A DNA stretch of 64,000 nt from CAVQUE01 sp046290435 (GCA_046290435.1 JBKAGO010000044.1:49619-113618); one strand, 5' to 3'; shown: positions 26,258 through 35,894, counted from the first letter of the stretch. Made by a program: numbers and translations. The notes: generated from the sequence alone by a model not told the origin.

Positions 26258-26875
26258 CTACAGACGCGCATATGCGGGTTTGGTGTCGGGAGACGGCATG
26301 GCACAGCAGATCGCAGACCGGCCGGTGATCCGGTGAAGGTCAGCCAACTCGCCGTGTCCGAGATCGGCCCGGCACCCCACTGTGCTGACGCGCCGACCAC
26401 GCTGGTCCTCGCGCTGTCCCGCCGAGAGGTCCATGTCGGCGATCACGGCCCCGCCATCGCCCACCCTGAAGCCCTCGGGTGCGTCGCATGACGCGCTCGT
26501 CTGACGCATCGGCGCCGTGTGAATCCGCATGTCGGCCTCGGCCCCCACCAGACGGGTCAGTACCGGGCTCCAGGGCCCGGCCGCGTTGACGACGACCGGC
26601 GCCCGGACGACCTCGCCGCCGGCCAGCACCACACCGGCGATGCGGTCACCATCGCGCAGCACCTCGGTCACCGCCGTCCGGGCTCGACGACCGACGAACA
26701 GCCCGTTCTGACCACGCTCGACGGCACCCTGGAGAACGTGCAGTGTTCGGCGGAGACCACGATCTCGGTCGGAGACGAGGTTGTCTACGACGAGTCCGAA
26801 GTCGACTGCCTCGAAGAGAACCTGGAGTAATCGTCGCCGTCGGGCACCCCATTCCGATGGATGCTGCTTGATCAT
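26258..26875 (-). pseudogene. Broken FAD-dependent oxidoreductase (DAO/sarcosine-oxidase type)
   Basis: The middle of this frame is clearly from a DAO-family flavoprotein: RDGDRIAGVVLAGGEVVRAP, then VVNAAGPWSPVL, and a GDGGAVIADMDL stretch. The N-terminal FAD motif GxGxxG is missing and the sequence before and after the core no longer fits the family. A full-length member would be about twice as long. I read it as an internally truncated, frameshifted remnant. The open frame continues upstream only as a shadow of the rhamnosidase gene. Confidence 0.6.
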
Positions 26876-26910
26876 CGCCTGGCTCCAGGCCGACCGGGCC
26901 GCCCGATGTC

Positions 26911-29613
26911 CTACGGCGTGCCGACGAACTGATGCGTGCCCGCGCCGACTTCGATCGAGTCGGTGCCCACGGTGATGGTGGCGCTGGAGCCGGCCGGGAT
27001 GGTGGCGTCGACGACGATCTCGCCGTCGCGGGTCGACCAGCCGGCAGACACGAGCCCGCGGCCGGTCCGGAGATCGGCGCGAGCGTGGGTGATGCGCCCG
27101 GCGGGATCGGGTCGGGGCCGGATGAGGACGTGCTCGTACCCGGGCCTGTCGGGGTCGGTGTCGACGCCGACGACGTAGCGGTGGAGGAACTCCCCGACGG
27201 CGCCGAAGGCGTAGTGGTTCTGGCTGACGTCGGAGACCGATCCGTCGGGGGCGACGGCGTCCCAGGTCTCCCAGATCGTGGTGGCTCCCTTCGAGACCGG
27301 ATACAGCCACGACGGGACGTCGGTACCGAGCAGCACGTCGTAGGCGAGTTCGGTGTGGCCGGTGTCGACCAGGGTGGGGCACAGGAGCGGCGTCATGGTG
27401 AACCCGGTGGCGAGCCTGGCGCCGTTGGCCCGCACCACAGTGGCGAGCGCGTGTGCAGCGGCGTTCACGTGTGGTTCGTCGACGAGGCCGAACGCCAGCG
27501 AGGCCACCAGGCCGATCTGGTCTCGGCGGTGGGGGAGGCCGTCGTCGGCGAAGAGGTGCTGACGCACCGCGGCGACGACGAGTTCGCGGCGCTCGAGCAG
27601 TCGTTCGCCTTCGCGGTCGTGGCCGAGCACGGATGCGATCCGGGCGACCCGGTCGAGGGTGCGGGTGTAGAACGCGGTGGCCACCAGCGGGTCGGGTCGC
27701 AGCAGCCCGCGGATCCAGTTCTTCGCGAGGGTCTCGCCCGGCGGGAGCCACTCGGCCCACTGGAAGCCCTGCTCGATGATGTGTTCGTCGTGGCGGCGAC
27801 GACCCAGGCGGGTCCGGGGATCGACCACCGCCCACCACGGGTCGCGTCGTGCCCGACGTTCGAGCGCGCCGATCCAGCGCTGCATCGTGGGGTAGTTGTC
27901 CTCGAGCACCCGAACGTCGCCGTAGTGCTGGTGGAGCGTCCAGGGCACGTCGACGCAGGCATCGGCCCATGCGGCAGCGCCGTGGGTGGGCCGCATGTAG
28001 AAGGTGTTGTAGCTGGCCGACACCGGCACGACGCAGGGGATCCGGCCGTCGGCGAGTTGATCGGCGCGAACGTCGCCGAGCCAGCGGGTCAGGAGGGGGG
28101 CGACGTTGCGGTTGAGTGCCCCCGTGCGGCCGAACACGGCGATGTCGCCGGTCCATCCGGCCTTCTCGCGGGTGGGGCAGTCGGTCGGGATGTCGACGAA
28201 GTTGGACACCTGGGACCGGTCGATGTTCTCGACCAGCTGGTTCAGGCCCGCGTGAGAGCACTCGAATCGCCCGACCTCCGGGACGTCGCTGCTGAGGACC
28301 AGCGCGGTGAACTGCTCGGCGGTCGGCGCCGGGCCGGGCGGCCACTCGTCGATACGGGCGAAGCGGAAGCCGTGGTAGGTGAACCGGGCGGCGTACTCCT
28401 CGCCGCCGGCCGTGCCGGCCAGCGTGTAGCCGACCTTCTGACGGGACGCACCGAAGGTGTCGGAGGTGAACTCGCCGTCGGCCGTGAGGGTCTCGCCGTG
28501 GGTCAGCCGCACCTTCGACCCCCGGGGCCCGGTCACTGCGAACTGCACCACTCCGGCGATGTTGACGCCGAAGTCGACGACCGTCTCGCCCGATGGGGTC
28601 CGGAACACCCGCTGGGCCGGCACACGATCGATCACCCGCACGGCGGGCCCGACCTGGGCGAGGAGCCGCTCGGTCGGGCCGTCGACGATGGTCGCCGCAC
28701 GCCAGCCGGTGTCGTCGAAGCCGGCCTCGGTCCACCCGTCCGGCTCGAGGCGGGCGTCGAACTCCTCGCCGTGGAACAGACAGGCGCGGCGCACGCCGCC
28801 CTCGGTGGTCGTCCACGTCGGGTCGGTTCGGACCAGCGTCTCGCCGCCGGATTCGAGCCGTGCGATGAACGCGACCTGCGTGCCCCAGTTGTCCGGCTTG
28901 CGGAACACGCCGACGCGTCCGCGCCACCAGCCATCGGCGAGGGTGACGCCGATGGCATTGCGGCCCTCGACCAGCAGCTCCGACACGTCGTAGGTCTGGA
29001 ACTGGATGCGGTGGTCATAGGCCGTGAACCCCGGCCGCAACCGGTCACCGGAAACCGGGACACCGTTGACCTCCACCTCGTAGATGCCGAGCGCGGAGCA
29101 GTACAGGCGGACGTCGGAGATGTCCTGGCTCGGTGCGATCTCGAACTCCCTGCGCAGGAGGGGACTCGGCCTGTCCGCGCTGTCCTTGCGTCGCTGCGGC
29201 AGCCGCGACGCCTTGGTCGGCTCGGGGGGAGGAGGTGGCCCGATCCACGCAGTGCCCGCCCAGTCCTCGGGGCGCAACAGGCCGATCTCGAACGACGCCG
29301 GGTCGCTCCACGGCCCGGCTTCGCCTGCGTCGCCATCACCGTCGGCGGGCCCGGCCCAGACACGCACGGCCCAGGAGCAGAGCTGCCGCGACGCCAACGC
29401 CGGTCCTGCGTAGGGGATCAGGATCTGCGCGGCGCCTTCGACCCGTCCCGTGTTCCAGACCACCGCACCGCCGCTGGTGACCTCGATCTCGTAGGCCAGC
29501 TGCACATCTCCCGGATCGTCGGTGCCTTCGAGACGCCAGGAGAACCGGGGGCTCGTCGTCCCGAGACCGACCGGGTCGCGTTCGTACTCGGTGGTGAGGT
29601 CCGTTGCACGCAT
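26911..29613 (-). CDS. Alpha-L-rhamnosidase, glycoside hydrolase family 78
   Basis: The 900-residue protein has the family layout: N-terminal beta domains, a carbohydrate-binding-like domain with GWWRGRVG, then the six-hairpin barrel. Catalytic-region signatures are DIPTDCPTREKAGWTGD (general acid Glu and flanking Asp residues) and WETWDA further on. It should release terminal L-rhamnose from glycosides or polysaccharides. No signal peptide is visible, so it probably works on imported oligosaccharides or small glycosides. The start at 29613 has GGGGAG upstream. Length is normal for the family. Confidence 0.92.
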   Translation of the reverse strand: MRATDLTTEYERDPVGLGTTSPRFSWRLEGTDDPGDVQLAYEIEVTSGGAVVWNTGRVEGAAQILIPYAGPALASRQLCSWAVRVWAGPADGDGDAGEAGPWSDPASFEIGLLRPEDWAGTAWIGPPPPPEPTKASRLPQRRKDSADRPSPLLRREFEIAPSQDISDVRLYCSALGIYEVEVNGVPVSGDRLRPGFTAYDHRIQFQTYDVSELLVEGRNAIGVTLADGWWRGRVGVFRKPDNWGTQVAFIARLESGGETLVRTDPTWTTTEGGVRRACLFHGEEFDARLEPDGWTEAGFDDTGWRAATIVDGPTERLLAQVGPAVRVIDRVPAQRVFRTPSGETVVDFGVNIAGVVQFAVTGPRGSKVRLTHGETLTADGEFTSDTFGASRQKVGYTLAGTAGGEEYAARFTYHGFRFARIDEWPPGPAPTAEQFTALVLSSDVPEVGRFECSHAGLNQLVENIDRSQVSNFVDIPTDCPTREKAGWTGDIAVFGRTGALNRNVAPLLTRWLGDVRADQLADGRIPCVVPVSASYNTFYMRPTHGAAAWADACVDVPWTLHQHYGDVRVLEDNYPTMQRWIGALERRARRDPWWAVVDPRTRLGRRRHDEHIIEQGFQWAEWLPPGETLAKNWIRGLLRPDPLVATAFYTRTLDRVARIASVLGHDREGERLLERRELVVAAVRQHLFADDGLPHRRDQIGLVASLAFGLVDEPHVNAAAHALATVVRANGARLATGFTMTPLLCPTLVDTGHTELAYDVLLGTDVPSWLYPVSKGATTIWETWDAVAPDGSVSDVSQNHYAFGAVGEFLHRYVVGVDTDPDRPGYEHVLIRPRPDPAGRITHARADLRTGRGLVSAGWSTRDGEIVVDATIPAGSSATITVGTDSIEVGAGTHQFVGTP

Positions 29614-29697
29614 CGTAGGCTCCCCTTCGGAGTGGTCGTCCGACAGCATGGCCCGATCGATCGTCCTCGCGCGCTGCGCCGTGCGACACTGCCCGCT

Positions 29698-31689
29698 GTG
29701 GCGACGAAGCTGATCTTCATCCACGGACGCAACCAGCAGGGCAAGGACCCGGCCGAGCTGAAGGCGAACTGGCTCGCCGGGCTGCAGCGGGGATTCGAAC
29801 GGCTCGGTTTGACGAACCCGATCGTCGCAGAGGACGTGATCTTCCCGTTCTTCGGCGATGCGCTGCACGAGCTCACGAGTGAGGACTCACTGGACGAGGC
29901 CGAGGCGGTGATCGGCGACGACCTCGAGCCCGGCGTGTCCGACGAGGAGGAGGCCACGGTTCGCCTGGGTCGAGAAGTGGTCGGCGAGGTCCTCGACGCA
30001 TCGGGTGTGTCCGCCGAGACGATCGAAGCCGAACTCGAAGCCGAGGCCGAGACCCTCGACGAAGCCGAGGTCGAGGGCGCCCGTGCCCGTGGCGCCCTGT
30101 CCTGGGAATGGGTGCAGGCCGGCCTCGCGATACTCGATCGCCTCATCCCCGGGGCGAGCGCCGCCAGCGTCGCCTATGCGGCGGGCGACGTCGCCCAGTA
30201 CCTCGAGAACGAGCGCATCCACGCTGAGATCGACGCCGTGGTGGCGGCAGCATTCGAGGAGTGCAGACCGGACGACCGGATCGTCGTGGTGGCCCACTCG
30301 CTGGGTTCGGTCATCGCCTACAAGTTGCTGGCCCACGGCGGCCTCCTACCGGACCGCTCGATCGCGACGTTCGTCACCTTGGGTTCGCCGCTGGGCGTCA
30401 CCGCCATCCGCGAAGCGGTCAGCCCGGTCGTGCATCCCGGCGCGGTCGAGAACTGGCTGAACGCCTATGACGATCGTGACGTCGTGGCGCTGCACCCCCT
30501 CGACGGTCGCCACTTCGCGGTCTCGCCGCCGATCCTCGACCACGGCGCCGTCGCGAACCCGTCGCCCAACCACCACAAGGTCGAGGGCTACCTCGAGGAC
30601 CCGGTCGTGGCCTTGACGATCCACGAGGCCCTGACCACGGGCCGGCTCCCGCCCGTTCTGGCGCGGCGACGTCGGGTAACCGGCGACCCGGCCACGGTCA
30701 CCGACCTGTCGACGCCGGCGCTGGTGGTCGACGCCGCGGTGTTCGAGGCGAACTGTGCGGCCATGGACGCAGTGCGTCCTGGCCTGGAGCTGCGTCCGCA
30801 CGTCAAGGCGTTCAAGTCGACCGCCCTGGCGAAGCGCCTGGCGGCCGACGGCCACGTCGCCTTCTGTGCAGCGACACCGCGCGAGATCGAGGGAATGGTC
30901 GCTGCCGGCCTCACCGACGACCTGCTCCTGGCCAACGAGACGCTCGACACCGCCCGGTTGGGGGCGCTGGCCGATCGAGCCCGCATCACCGTCGCCGTCG
31001 ACAGCGACGCCACCCTCGACGCTGCCATCGTCGGCGGCGTCCGGTCGGTGCTGATCGACGTGAACGTGGGGCTTCCCCGTTGCGGCTGCCCGCCCGGCGA
31101 TGCCGGCCGCCTGGCCGAACGTGCCCGCACAGCCGGTCTCGAGGTGCGCGGCGTCATGGGCTACGAGGGCCACCTGATGATGGTCAAGGACCGGGCAAGG
31201 AGGATCGAGCAGGTCGAAGCATCGATGGCCGATCTCCTGGCCGCTGCCGACGCGGTCGGCGGCGACATCATCTCCGGTGGCGGCACGGGCACGTTCGACA
31301 CCAACACCTGGTGCACCGAGATCCAGGCCGGTTCCTACTGCCTGATGGACACCCACTACGCCGAGCTGGATCTGCCGTTCCAGGTCGCGCTCGAGGTCCT
31401 GGCCACCGTGATCGCCATCCATCCCGACGGCCTGGTGATCGCCGACGCCGGGCTGAAGGCGCTGGGCATGGATCACGGCAACCCCAGTTGGGCCCACGGC
31501 ACGGTGTTCTTCTGCTCGGACGAGCACGTGACGCTGGCCCCCGACGAGCCCGGCGCCTGGTCGGTGGGGGACCTGATCCGGCTCCAACCGGCCCACGTCG
31601 ATCCAACGGTGGCACGCCACCAGGATTTGTGGGTGGCCGATGGCGACCGGATCGTCGACCGGTGGCCCATCGATCTGCGCCACTGGTGA
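29698..31689 (+). CDS. Fusion of alpha/beta hydrolase and D-threonine-aldolase/D-serine-dehydratase-like PLP domain
   Basis: One open frame of 663 codons. Residues ~1-320 are a lipase-like alpha/beta hydrolase: IFIHG near the start, nucleophile Ser201 in AHSLGS, likely Asp near 257-260 and His near 291, with an acidic helical insert at 60-130. Residues ~330-663 are a fold-type III PLP enzyme: RPHVK with Lys370 as the cofactor lysine, GGGTGTFD for phosphate, SDEH at 607-610 and PAHVDPT at 631-637, where His633 and Asp635 match the HxD metal site of D-threonine aldolases. No start codon with a ribosome site separates the halves, so it appears to be a true fusion. The GTG start has a weak ribosome site. 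Confidence 0.8.
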   Translation: MATKLIFIHGRNQQGKDPAELKANWLAGLQRGFERLGLTNPIVAEDVIFPFFGDALHELTSEDSLDEAEAVIGDDLEPGVSDEEEATVRLGREVVGEVLDASGVSAETIEAELEAEAETLDEAEVEGARARGALSWEWVQAGLAILDRLIPGASAASVAYAAGDVAQYLENERIHAEIDAVVAAAFEECRPDDRIVVVAHSLGSVIAYKLLAHGGLLPDRSIATFVTLGSPLGVTAIREAVSPVVHPGAVENWLNAYDDRDVVALHPLDGRHFAVSPPILDHGAVANPSPNHHKVEGYLEDPVVALTIHEALTTGRLPPVLARRRRVTGDPATVTDLSTPALVVDAAVFEANCAAMDAVRPGLELRPHVKAFKSTALAKRLAADGHVAFCAATPREIEGMVAAGLTDDLLLANETLDTARLGALADRARITVAVDSDATLDAAIVGGVRSVLIDVNVGLPRCGCPPGDAGRLAERARTAGLEVRGVMGYEGHLMMVKDRARRIEQVEASMADLLAAADAVGGDIISGGGTGTFDTNTWCTEIQAGSYCLMDTHYAELDLPFQVALEVLATVIAIHPDGLVIADAGLKALGMDHGNPSWAHGTVFFCSDEHVTLAPDEPGAWSVGDLIRLQPAHVDPTVARHQDLWVADGDRIVDRWPIDLRHW

Positions 31690-31709
31690 GGGTCGGGCCG
31701 TCGGCCGGT

Positions 31710-32345
31710 CTAGGACACGATCCGGTTGTCGTGGGCGAAGACGATGGCGGCGCTGCGATCGCGCAGGGCGAGCTTGGTGAGGACCCTGCCGAGGTGGGTC
31801 TTGACGGTGGCCTCACTGACGAACAGCTCGGCGGCGACCTCTCGGTTGTTGAGACCCCGCCCGACGGCGCGTAGGACGTCGAGCTCCCGGTCGGTCAACA
31901 TCGACACGTCGGCGGGTTCGGCCGCGGCGTGGTCGCGGTAGGCGGCGAGGACCCGGCCGGCGACGTGCGGGTCGATCCAGGATTCGCCGCCACCGACGGT
32001 GGCGATGGCACGCAGGATGTCTTCGCCGGGCGCGCTCTTGAGCGCGAACCCCGCAGCGCCGGCCCGGAGCGCGGCGGCCAGCGTCTGGTCGTCGTCGAAG
32101 GTGGTCAGCACCAGGACCGGCGGGCCGCCCATCGCCCGGACCGCACCCGTGGCGGTGGCGCCGTCGACGCGTTTCATGCGGATGTCCATCACGACGACAT
32201 CCGGGGCGCTCCGGGCGATGTGGTCGACGACCTCGTCGCCGTCGGCGCACTCGGCTACGACGGTGAGCTCGGGGTCGGTGGCGATCAGGCTCCGCATCCC
32301 CTCGCGGATCACCTCCTGGTCGTCGACGAGCAGGACTCGGATCAT
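31710..32345 (-). CDS. NarL/LuxR-family response regulator
   Basis: The 211-residue protein has a receiver domain with Asp8/Asp9, phospho-acceptor Asp54 (VVMDIRMK) and an LTTF segment. A C-terminal LuxR helix-turn-helix follows (TDRELDVLRAVGRGLNNREVA, split by a turn, then TVKTHLGRVLTKL). Its ATG overlaps the kinase stop by 4 bases. It probably controls the divergent small-membrane-protein/DUF418 operon. Confidence 0.95.
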   Translation of the reverse strand: MIRVLLVDDQEVIREGMRSLIATDPELTVVAECADGDEVVDHIARSAPDVVVMDIRMKRVDGATATGAVRAMGGPPVLVLTTFDDDQTLAAALRAGAAGFALKSAPGEDILRAIATVGGGESWIDPHVAGRVLAAYRDHAAAEPADVSMLTDRELDVLRAVGRGLNNREVAAELFVSEATVKTHLGRVLTKLALRDRSAAIVFAHDNRIVS

Positions 32346-33343
32346 CGGGGGATCCTGGCGCACAGCACCCAGCGGTGGGAGCCGTCGGCTCCGACCTCGA
32401 GGGTGCCGCCGACAGCGGTCACCCGCTCGCGCATGCCCGCCAGTCCGCTTCCCCCCGTCGAGGCGGCGGCGCGGGCGACGTCGTTGCCGATCCGGATCTC
32501 CACGTGGTCGCCTGTCCCTGGGCTGTCGACGGCGAGGTCGATGGTGCCGGTGCCGTGGCGGACGGCGTTGGTCAGCCCCTCCTGCACGACCCGATACGCG
32601 GTGAGTGCTGTCGTCGCGGGGAGGTCGCCGAGCTCGCTGCTCACCGCGCAGTCGATCTCGGCACCTGCGGCGCGGAACTCCTCGACCATCTCGGGTATGT
32701 CGCCGGACAGCGGTGCCGGCATCCGGCCGTCGCCGTCGTCGTCGCGCAGGAGGCGGACGACGCTGCGGATGTCGTCCATCGATCGGCGCCCGTGCCGCTC
32801 GGCACGTTCGAGCGAGGCGATCGCCGCGTCGGGGTCGGATCTGACGGACAGGCGTGCGGCGGTGGTGTGCAGCATCGATGCCGACAGGGTGTGACCGACC
32901 ACGTCGTGGACGTCGCCGGCGAGGCGGCGACGCTCGTCGGCCAGGTTCCGCTGTGCCAGCCGGTGTTCGACGGCGATCCGCTCGTCGACGATGCGCAGTA
33001 GGACCAGCATCAGGCCGAGGGTGCCGACACCGACGAGTGCGACACGGGCGCCGTAGTCGGATTGGCCGACGCCCTGGCTGATGAGCACCAACGAGACCGC
33101 CACCGGCAGCGAGCCTCCCCACACCGATGGACCCGCGTCGTTCGATCCGCGGGCGAGGCGCTCCAGTCCGATGGTCAGCGCGGCGCCGCCCGCCACGGCA
33201 GCGCCGAGGCCGGCGATCCACGACGCCGTCCACAGACCCAGGCCCGCAGCCCAGATCACGAATCCCACCACGACGAGCCAGCGCGCCTGGCGACGCTGCC
33301 GCTGATCGGAGGCAGCGTCGCGCCCTGCGTCGTCGGAGACCAT
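32342..33343 (-). CDS. DesK/NarL-type sensor histidine kinase (HisKA_3)
   Basis: The 333-residue protein has about four TM helices in residues 20-118, no large extracytoplasmic domain, and a HisKA_3 domain with His146 in DVHDVVGH. A compact ATPase domain follows (VVQEGLTNAVRHG, then GSGLAGMRERV). Such kinases sense the membrane or small ligands within it. It is the first gene of the kinase-regulator operon. The start at 33343 is 22 residues before the first helix. Confidence 0.92.
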   Translation of the reverse strand: MVSDDAGRDAASDQRQRRQARWLVVVGFVIWAAGLGLWTASWIAGLGAAVAGGAALTIGLERLARGSNDAGPSVWGGSLPVAVSLVLISQGVGQSDYGARVALVGVGTLGLMLVLLRIVDERIAVEHRLAQRNLADERRRLAGDVHDVVGHTLSASMLHTTAARLSVRSDPDAAIASLERAERHGRRSMDDIRSVVRLLRDDDGDGRMPAPLSGDIPEMVEEFRAAGAEIDCAVSSELGDLPATTALTAYRVVQEGLTNAVRHGTGTIDLAVDSPGTGDHVEIRIGNDVARAAASTGGSGLAGMRERVTAVGGTLEVGADGSHRWVLCARIPR

Positions 33344-33427
33344 CACCGGATACTCCCAGACCAGCGCCGGGCCCGCATCGTCTCGCGGTCTGATCCGGCC
33401 TGGCCCCGAAGATGACCCGGATCCGCT

Positions 33428-33448
33428 CCGTGGCCGACGACGCCACGG
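33428..33448. promoter_or_regulatory. Perfect 7-7-7 inverted repeat in the divergent region
   Basis: CCGTGGC and GCCACGG flank a 7-base spacer in the 175-base region between the kinase gene and the small membrane protein gene. The layout is compatible with a NarL-type operator. Confidence 0.35.
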
Positions 33449-33518
33449 CACCGGTCATCCACACTCGGATCCATCGGGCAGCGGACATCACCGCACCGAG
33501 AAACAGAAGAGGACTCAC

Positions 33519-33686
33519 ATGGCAGAACGATCGCAACTCCCGCCGTACGCCGGGCTGGTCTCGGGGCTGATCGGTGTCGCCATCGGCGCCGCCATCGGTG
33601 CGGGCACCGGCATGTGGTGGATGATGGGTGTCCTGGGCGGAGTCTTCGGCGGCGCGCCGGTGCTGTTCCAGAGGAACAAGGGCTGA
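33519..33686 (+). CDS. 56-codon small membrane protein
   Basis: The 55-residue protein (MAERSQLPPYAGLV...) has two glycine-rich hydrophobic segments, about 11-30 and 32-50, with small-residue repeats (GVAIGAAIGAG), and a basic end (QRNKG). AAGAGGA precedes the ATG. It lies 11 bases before the DUF418 gene and should be co-transcribed with it. I do not recognise a family. The two-segment hairpin shape suggests a regulator or subunit of a membrane complex. Confidence 0.6.
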   Translation: MAERSQLPPYAGLVSGLIGVAIGAAIGAGTGMWWMMGVLGGVFGGAPVLFQRNKG

Positions 33687-33697
33687 GGAAGCGAGCG

Positions 33698-34867
33698 ATG
33701 ACCGAGACACCTGCGGTGGATGCGACGACACGGCCCGCATCGGGACCGGTGCGGGCTGCGGAACGGATCACGTCGCTCGACACCATCCGGGGCGTGGCCA
33801 TCCTGGGGATCCTGCCGATGAACGCGTTGGCGTTCGGCCTCGATCAGGCGGCCTACGTCAACGTGTCGGCCGACGGCATCGGCCAGCCGCTCGACTGGGT
33901 CATCGGTGTGCTGACCATGGTCTTCGTCGACCAGAAGATGATGGCGCTGTTCTCGCTGTTGTTCGGCGTGGGTGTCGTCATCTTCGCCGAGCGGGCCGCG
34001 GCCAAGGGGCGGCGCGTGGTGTGGCTCAGCCTGTGGCGGTTCGCGCTGTTGTTCGCCGTCGGTATGGCTCATGCGGCGCTGTGGTTCGGCGACGTCCTGG
34101 CCTTGTATGCCATGTGCGCGCCGGTCGTGCTGCTGCTGCGCCGCCTCCCCGCCCGGCTGCTCGCTGCCGCCGGCGTCGCGCTCGCATTGGCCGGGACCGT
34201 CACCGCACCGTTCTTCCAGTCGGCCGTCGGCAGCGACCGCGCCGAGATCGGCAAGCTCTGGTTCGCCGGCACCGACACCATGGGCTCGACTGCCGAGACA
34301 TGGTTCCTCATCAACGCCGGCGGGCGGGCGCTGGGCCTGATGCTCATCGGCGTGGCGCTCCACCAGCTCGGCATCGTCCAAGGCGAACGTGACGACGCCT
34401 ACTACCGACGCCTGGCGCTGTGGGGCCTCGGCGTCGGTACCGCCGTGACCGCCATCGGCTCGATCTGGCACATCGCCGGCGACTGGTCCGCCGACAACGC
34501 CATCACCGGCACCATCCCCACCGGCATCGGCACCATCCCGATGGCGCTCGGCTACATGGCGGCGATCATTCTCTGGAATCGCAGCGGCAGCCGTCACCTC
34601 GAGCGGTTCCGCAACGCCGGTCGCATGGCGCTCACCAACTACCTCACCCAGACCCTCATCGGACTCGCCACGCTGGGCTGGCTGCTCGACGGCGTCGACC
34701 TCACCCGCACCATGATCGCCGTGTGGATCGTCGGCGTCTGGGCCCTGCAGCTGTGGTGGTCGACCTGGTGGCTCGAACGCTTCCGCTACGGACCGTTCGA
34801 ATGGGCATGGCGATGCGGCACGTACCGGTCCCGGCAACCGCTGCGGCGGTCACGCACCGCCGCCTGA
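33698..34867 (+). CDS. DUF418-family polytopic membrane protein
   Basis: The 389-residue protein has about ten TM helices. It begins with the family's ITSLDTIRGVAILGILPMN stretch and ends with the C-terminal DUF418 region (GRMALTNYLTQTL, later WW-FRYGPFEWAWR). DUF418 proteins are related to membrane acyltransferase-like folds; their function is unsettled. Coupling with the upstream 55-residue protein and the divergent two-component pair suggests a membrane-stress or envelope role. Confidence 0.88.
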   Translation: MTETPAVDATTRPASGPVRAAERITSLDTIRGVAILGILPMNALAFGLDQAAYVNVSADGIGQPLDWVIGVLTMVFVDQKMMALFSLLFGVGVVIFAERAAAKGRRVVWLSLWRFALLFAVGMAHAALWFGDVLALYAMCAPVVLLLRRLPARLLAAAGVALALAGTVTAPFFQSAVGSDRAEIGKLWFAGTDTMGSTAETWFLINAGGRALGLMLIGVALHQLGIVQGERDDAYYRRLALWGLGVGTAVTAIGSIWHIAGDWSADNAITGTIPTGIGTIPMALGYMAAIILWNRSGSRHLERFRNAGRMALTNYLTQTLIGLATLGWLLDGVDLTRTMIAVWIVGVWALQLWWSTWWLERFRYGPFEWAWRCGTYRSRQPLRRSRTAA

Positions 34868-34955
34868 CGCGCCCACTTGTTGTTCGCGGCGTCCGCCATT
34901 CAGGTCGGCCGGGAGCGGGGTGCCGCTGGGCAGCGCCGTCTGCCAGCATGGTCCG

Positions 34956-35894
34956 ATGGATCCCCTGACGTATCGGACGATCGCGGTCAACGACGTCGAG
35001 TTGCAGGTGTCGGTCACCAACGAAGGCGGCCCCGCCGGTCTGGCACTGTTGCTCCACGGCTTCCCGGAGCTGGCGTTCTCGTGGCGGTATCAGATCCCGG
35101 CGCTCGCCGAGGCCGGCTACGAGGTGTGGGCACCGAACCTGCGGGGCTACGGCGAATCGTCGAAGCCGCCCGAGGTCTCGGACTACACGATGGATCGGCT
35201 GCTCGATGACATCGCCGCACTGATCGACGCGTCGGGCCGCGACGACGTCACGCTGGTCGGCCACGATTGGGGCGCAGCGCAGGCGTGGATGTTCGCCATC
35301 CGCCGGGTGCGGCCCATCCAGCGGCTGGTGATCATGAACGTCCCCCATCCGGCGTGCATGCGACGAGAGCTCCGATCGTTCCGCCAGCTCCGCAGGTCCT
35401 GGTACATCTTCTTCTTCCAGATCCCGTGGCTTCCCGAGAAGCTGTTCCGTGCCCGTCGGGCGCAGGCGGTCGCTGATGCGTTCGAGAAGATGGCGGTCGA
35501 CGAGAGCAGGTTCCCGCCCGCCGTCACCGACGTCTACCGCGAGGCGGCGCTGCACCCGGGCGCGATGCGGTCGATGATCAACTACTACCGCGCCGCGTTC
35601 CGAGGGGCTCGACACTCGGCGCGCGAGGAGTACGCCGTCATCGACACCCGGACGCTGATGGTGTGGGGTCTGGAGGACACGGCGCTGTCGAAGGAGACCA
35701 CCGACGGCACCGAGGACCACGTCGCCGACCTCACCCTGCGGTTCCTCCCCGGCGTGTCGCACTGGGTGCAACAGGAAGCACCGGAGATCGTCAACGCGAT
35801 GCTGCTCGCCTGGCTCGCCGGCGACGACGTACCCGAGGCCGGTGACGTCGTCGTCGAACGTCTCGCCGAACCCGCAGCGCGGCGGTCGGGCTGA
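34956..35894 (+). CDS. Alpha/beta hydrolase, epoxide-hydrolase/haloalkane-dehalogenase type
   Basis: The 312-residue protein has the oxyanion motif HGFPE and nucleophile Asp in GHDWGA, a WYIFFFQIPWLPE cap segment, and a catalytic His in GVSHWVQQEAPE. Asp instead of Ser at the nucleophilic elbow, together with HGFPE, points to epoxide hydrolase rather than esterase. The ATG at 34956 is chosen because it begins the conserved domain; a GTG-free longer frame starts 12 codons earlier. Confidence 0.9.
   Translation: MDPLTYRTIAVNDVELQVSVTNEGGPAGLALLLHGFPELAFSWRYQIPALAEAGYEVWAPNLRGYGESSKPPEVSDYTMDRLLDDIAALIDASGRDDVTLVGHDWGAAQAWMFAIRRVRPIQRLVIMNVPHPACMRRELRSFRQLRRSWYIFFFQIPWLPEKLFRARRAQAVADAFEKMAVDESRFPPAVTDVYREAALHPGAMRSMINYYRAAFRGARHSAREEYAVIDTRTLMVWGLEDTALSKETTDGTEDHVADLTLRFLPGVSHWVQQEAPEIVNAMLLAWLAGDDVPEAGDVVVERLAEPAARRSG

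Noticed and set aside
26876..28927. Open minus-strand frame extending the flavoprotein remnant upstream
   Set aside because: It overlaps the rhamnosidase in another frame on the same strand and has Arg/Pro-rich shadow composition with no family features.
26932..29697. A very long open frame on the + strand leading into the hydrolase/aldolase fusion (over 900 codons before 29698)
   Set aside because: It is antisense to the rhamnosidase gene and low-complexity in composition; long antisense frames are normal in GC-rich genes. The fusion protein begins at the GTG at 29698.
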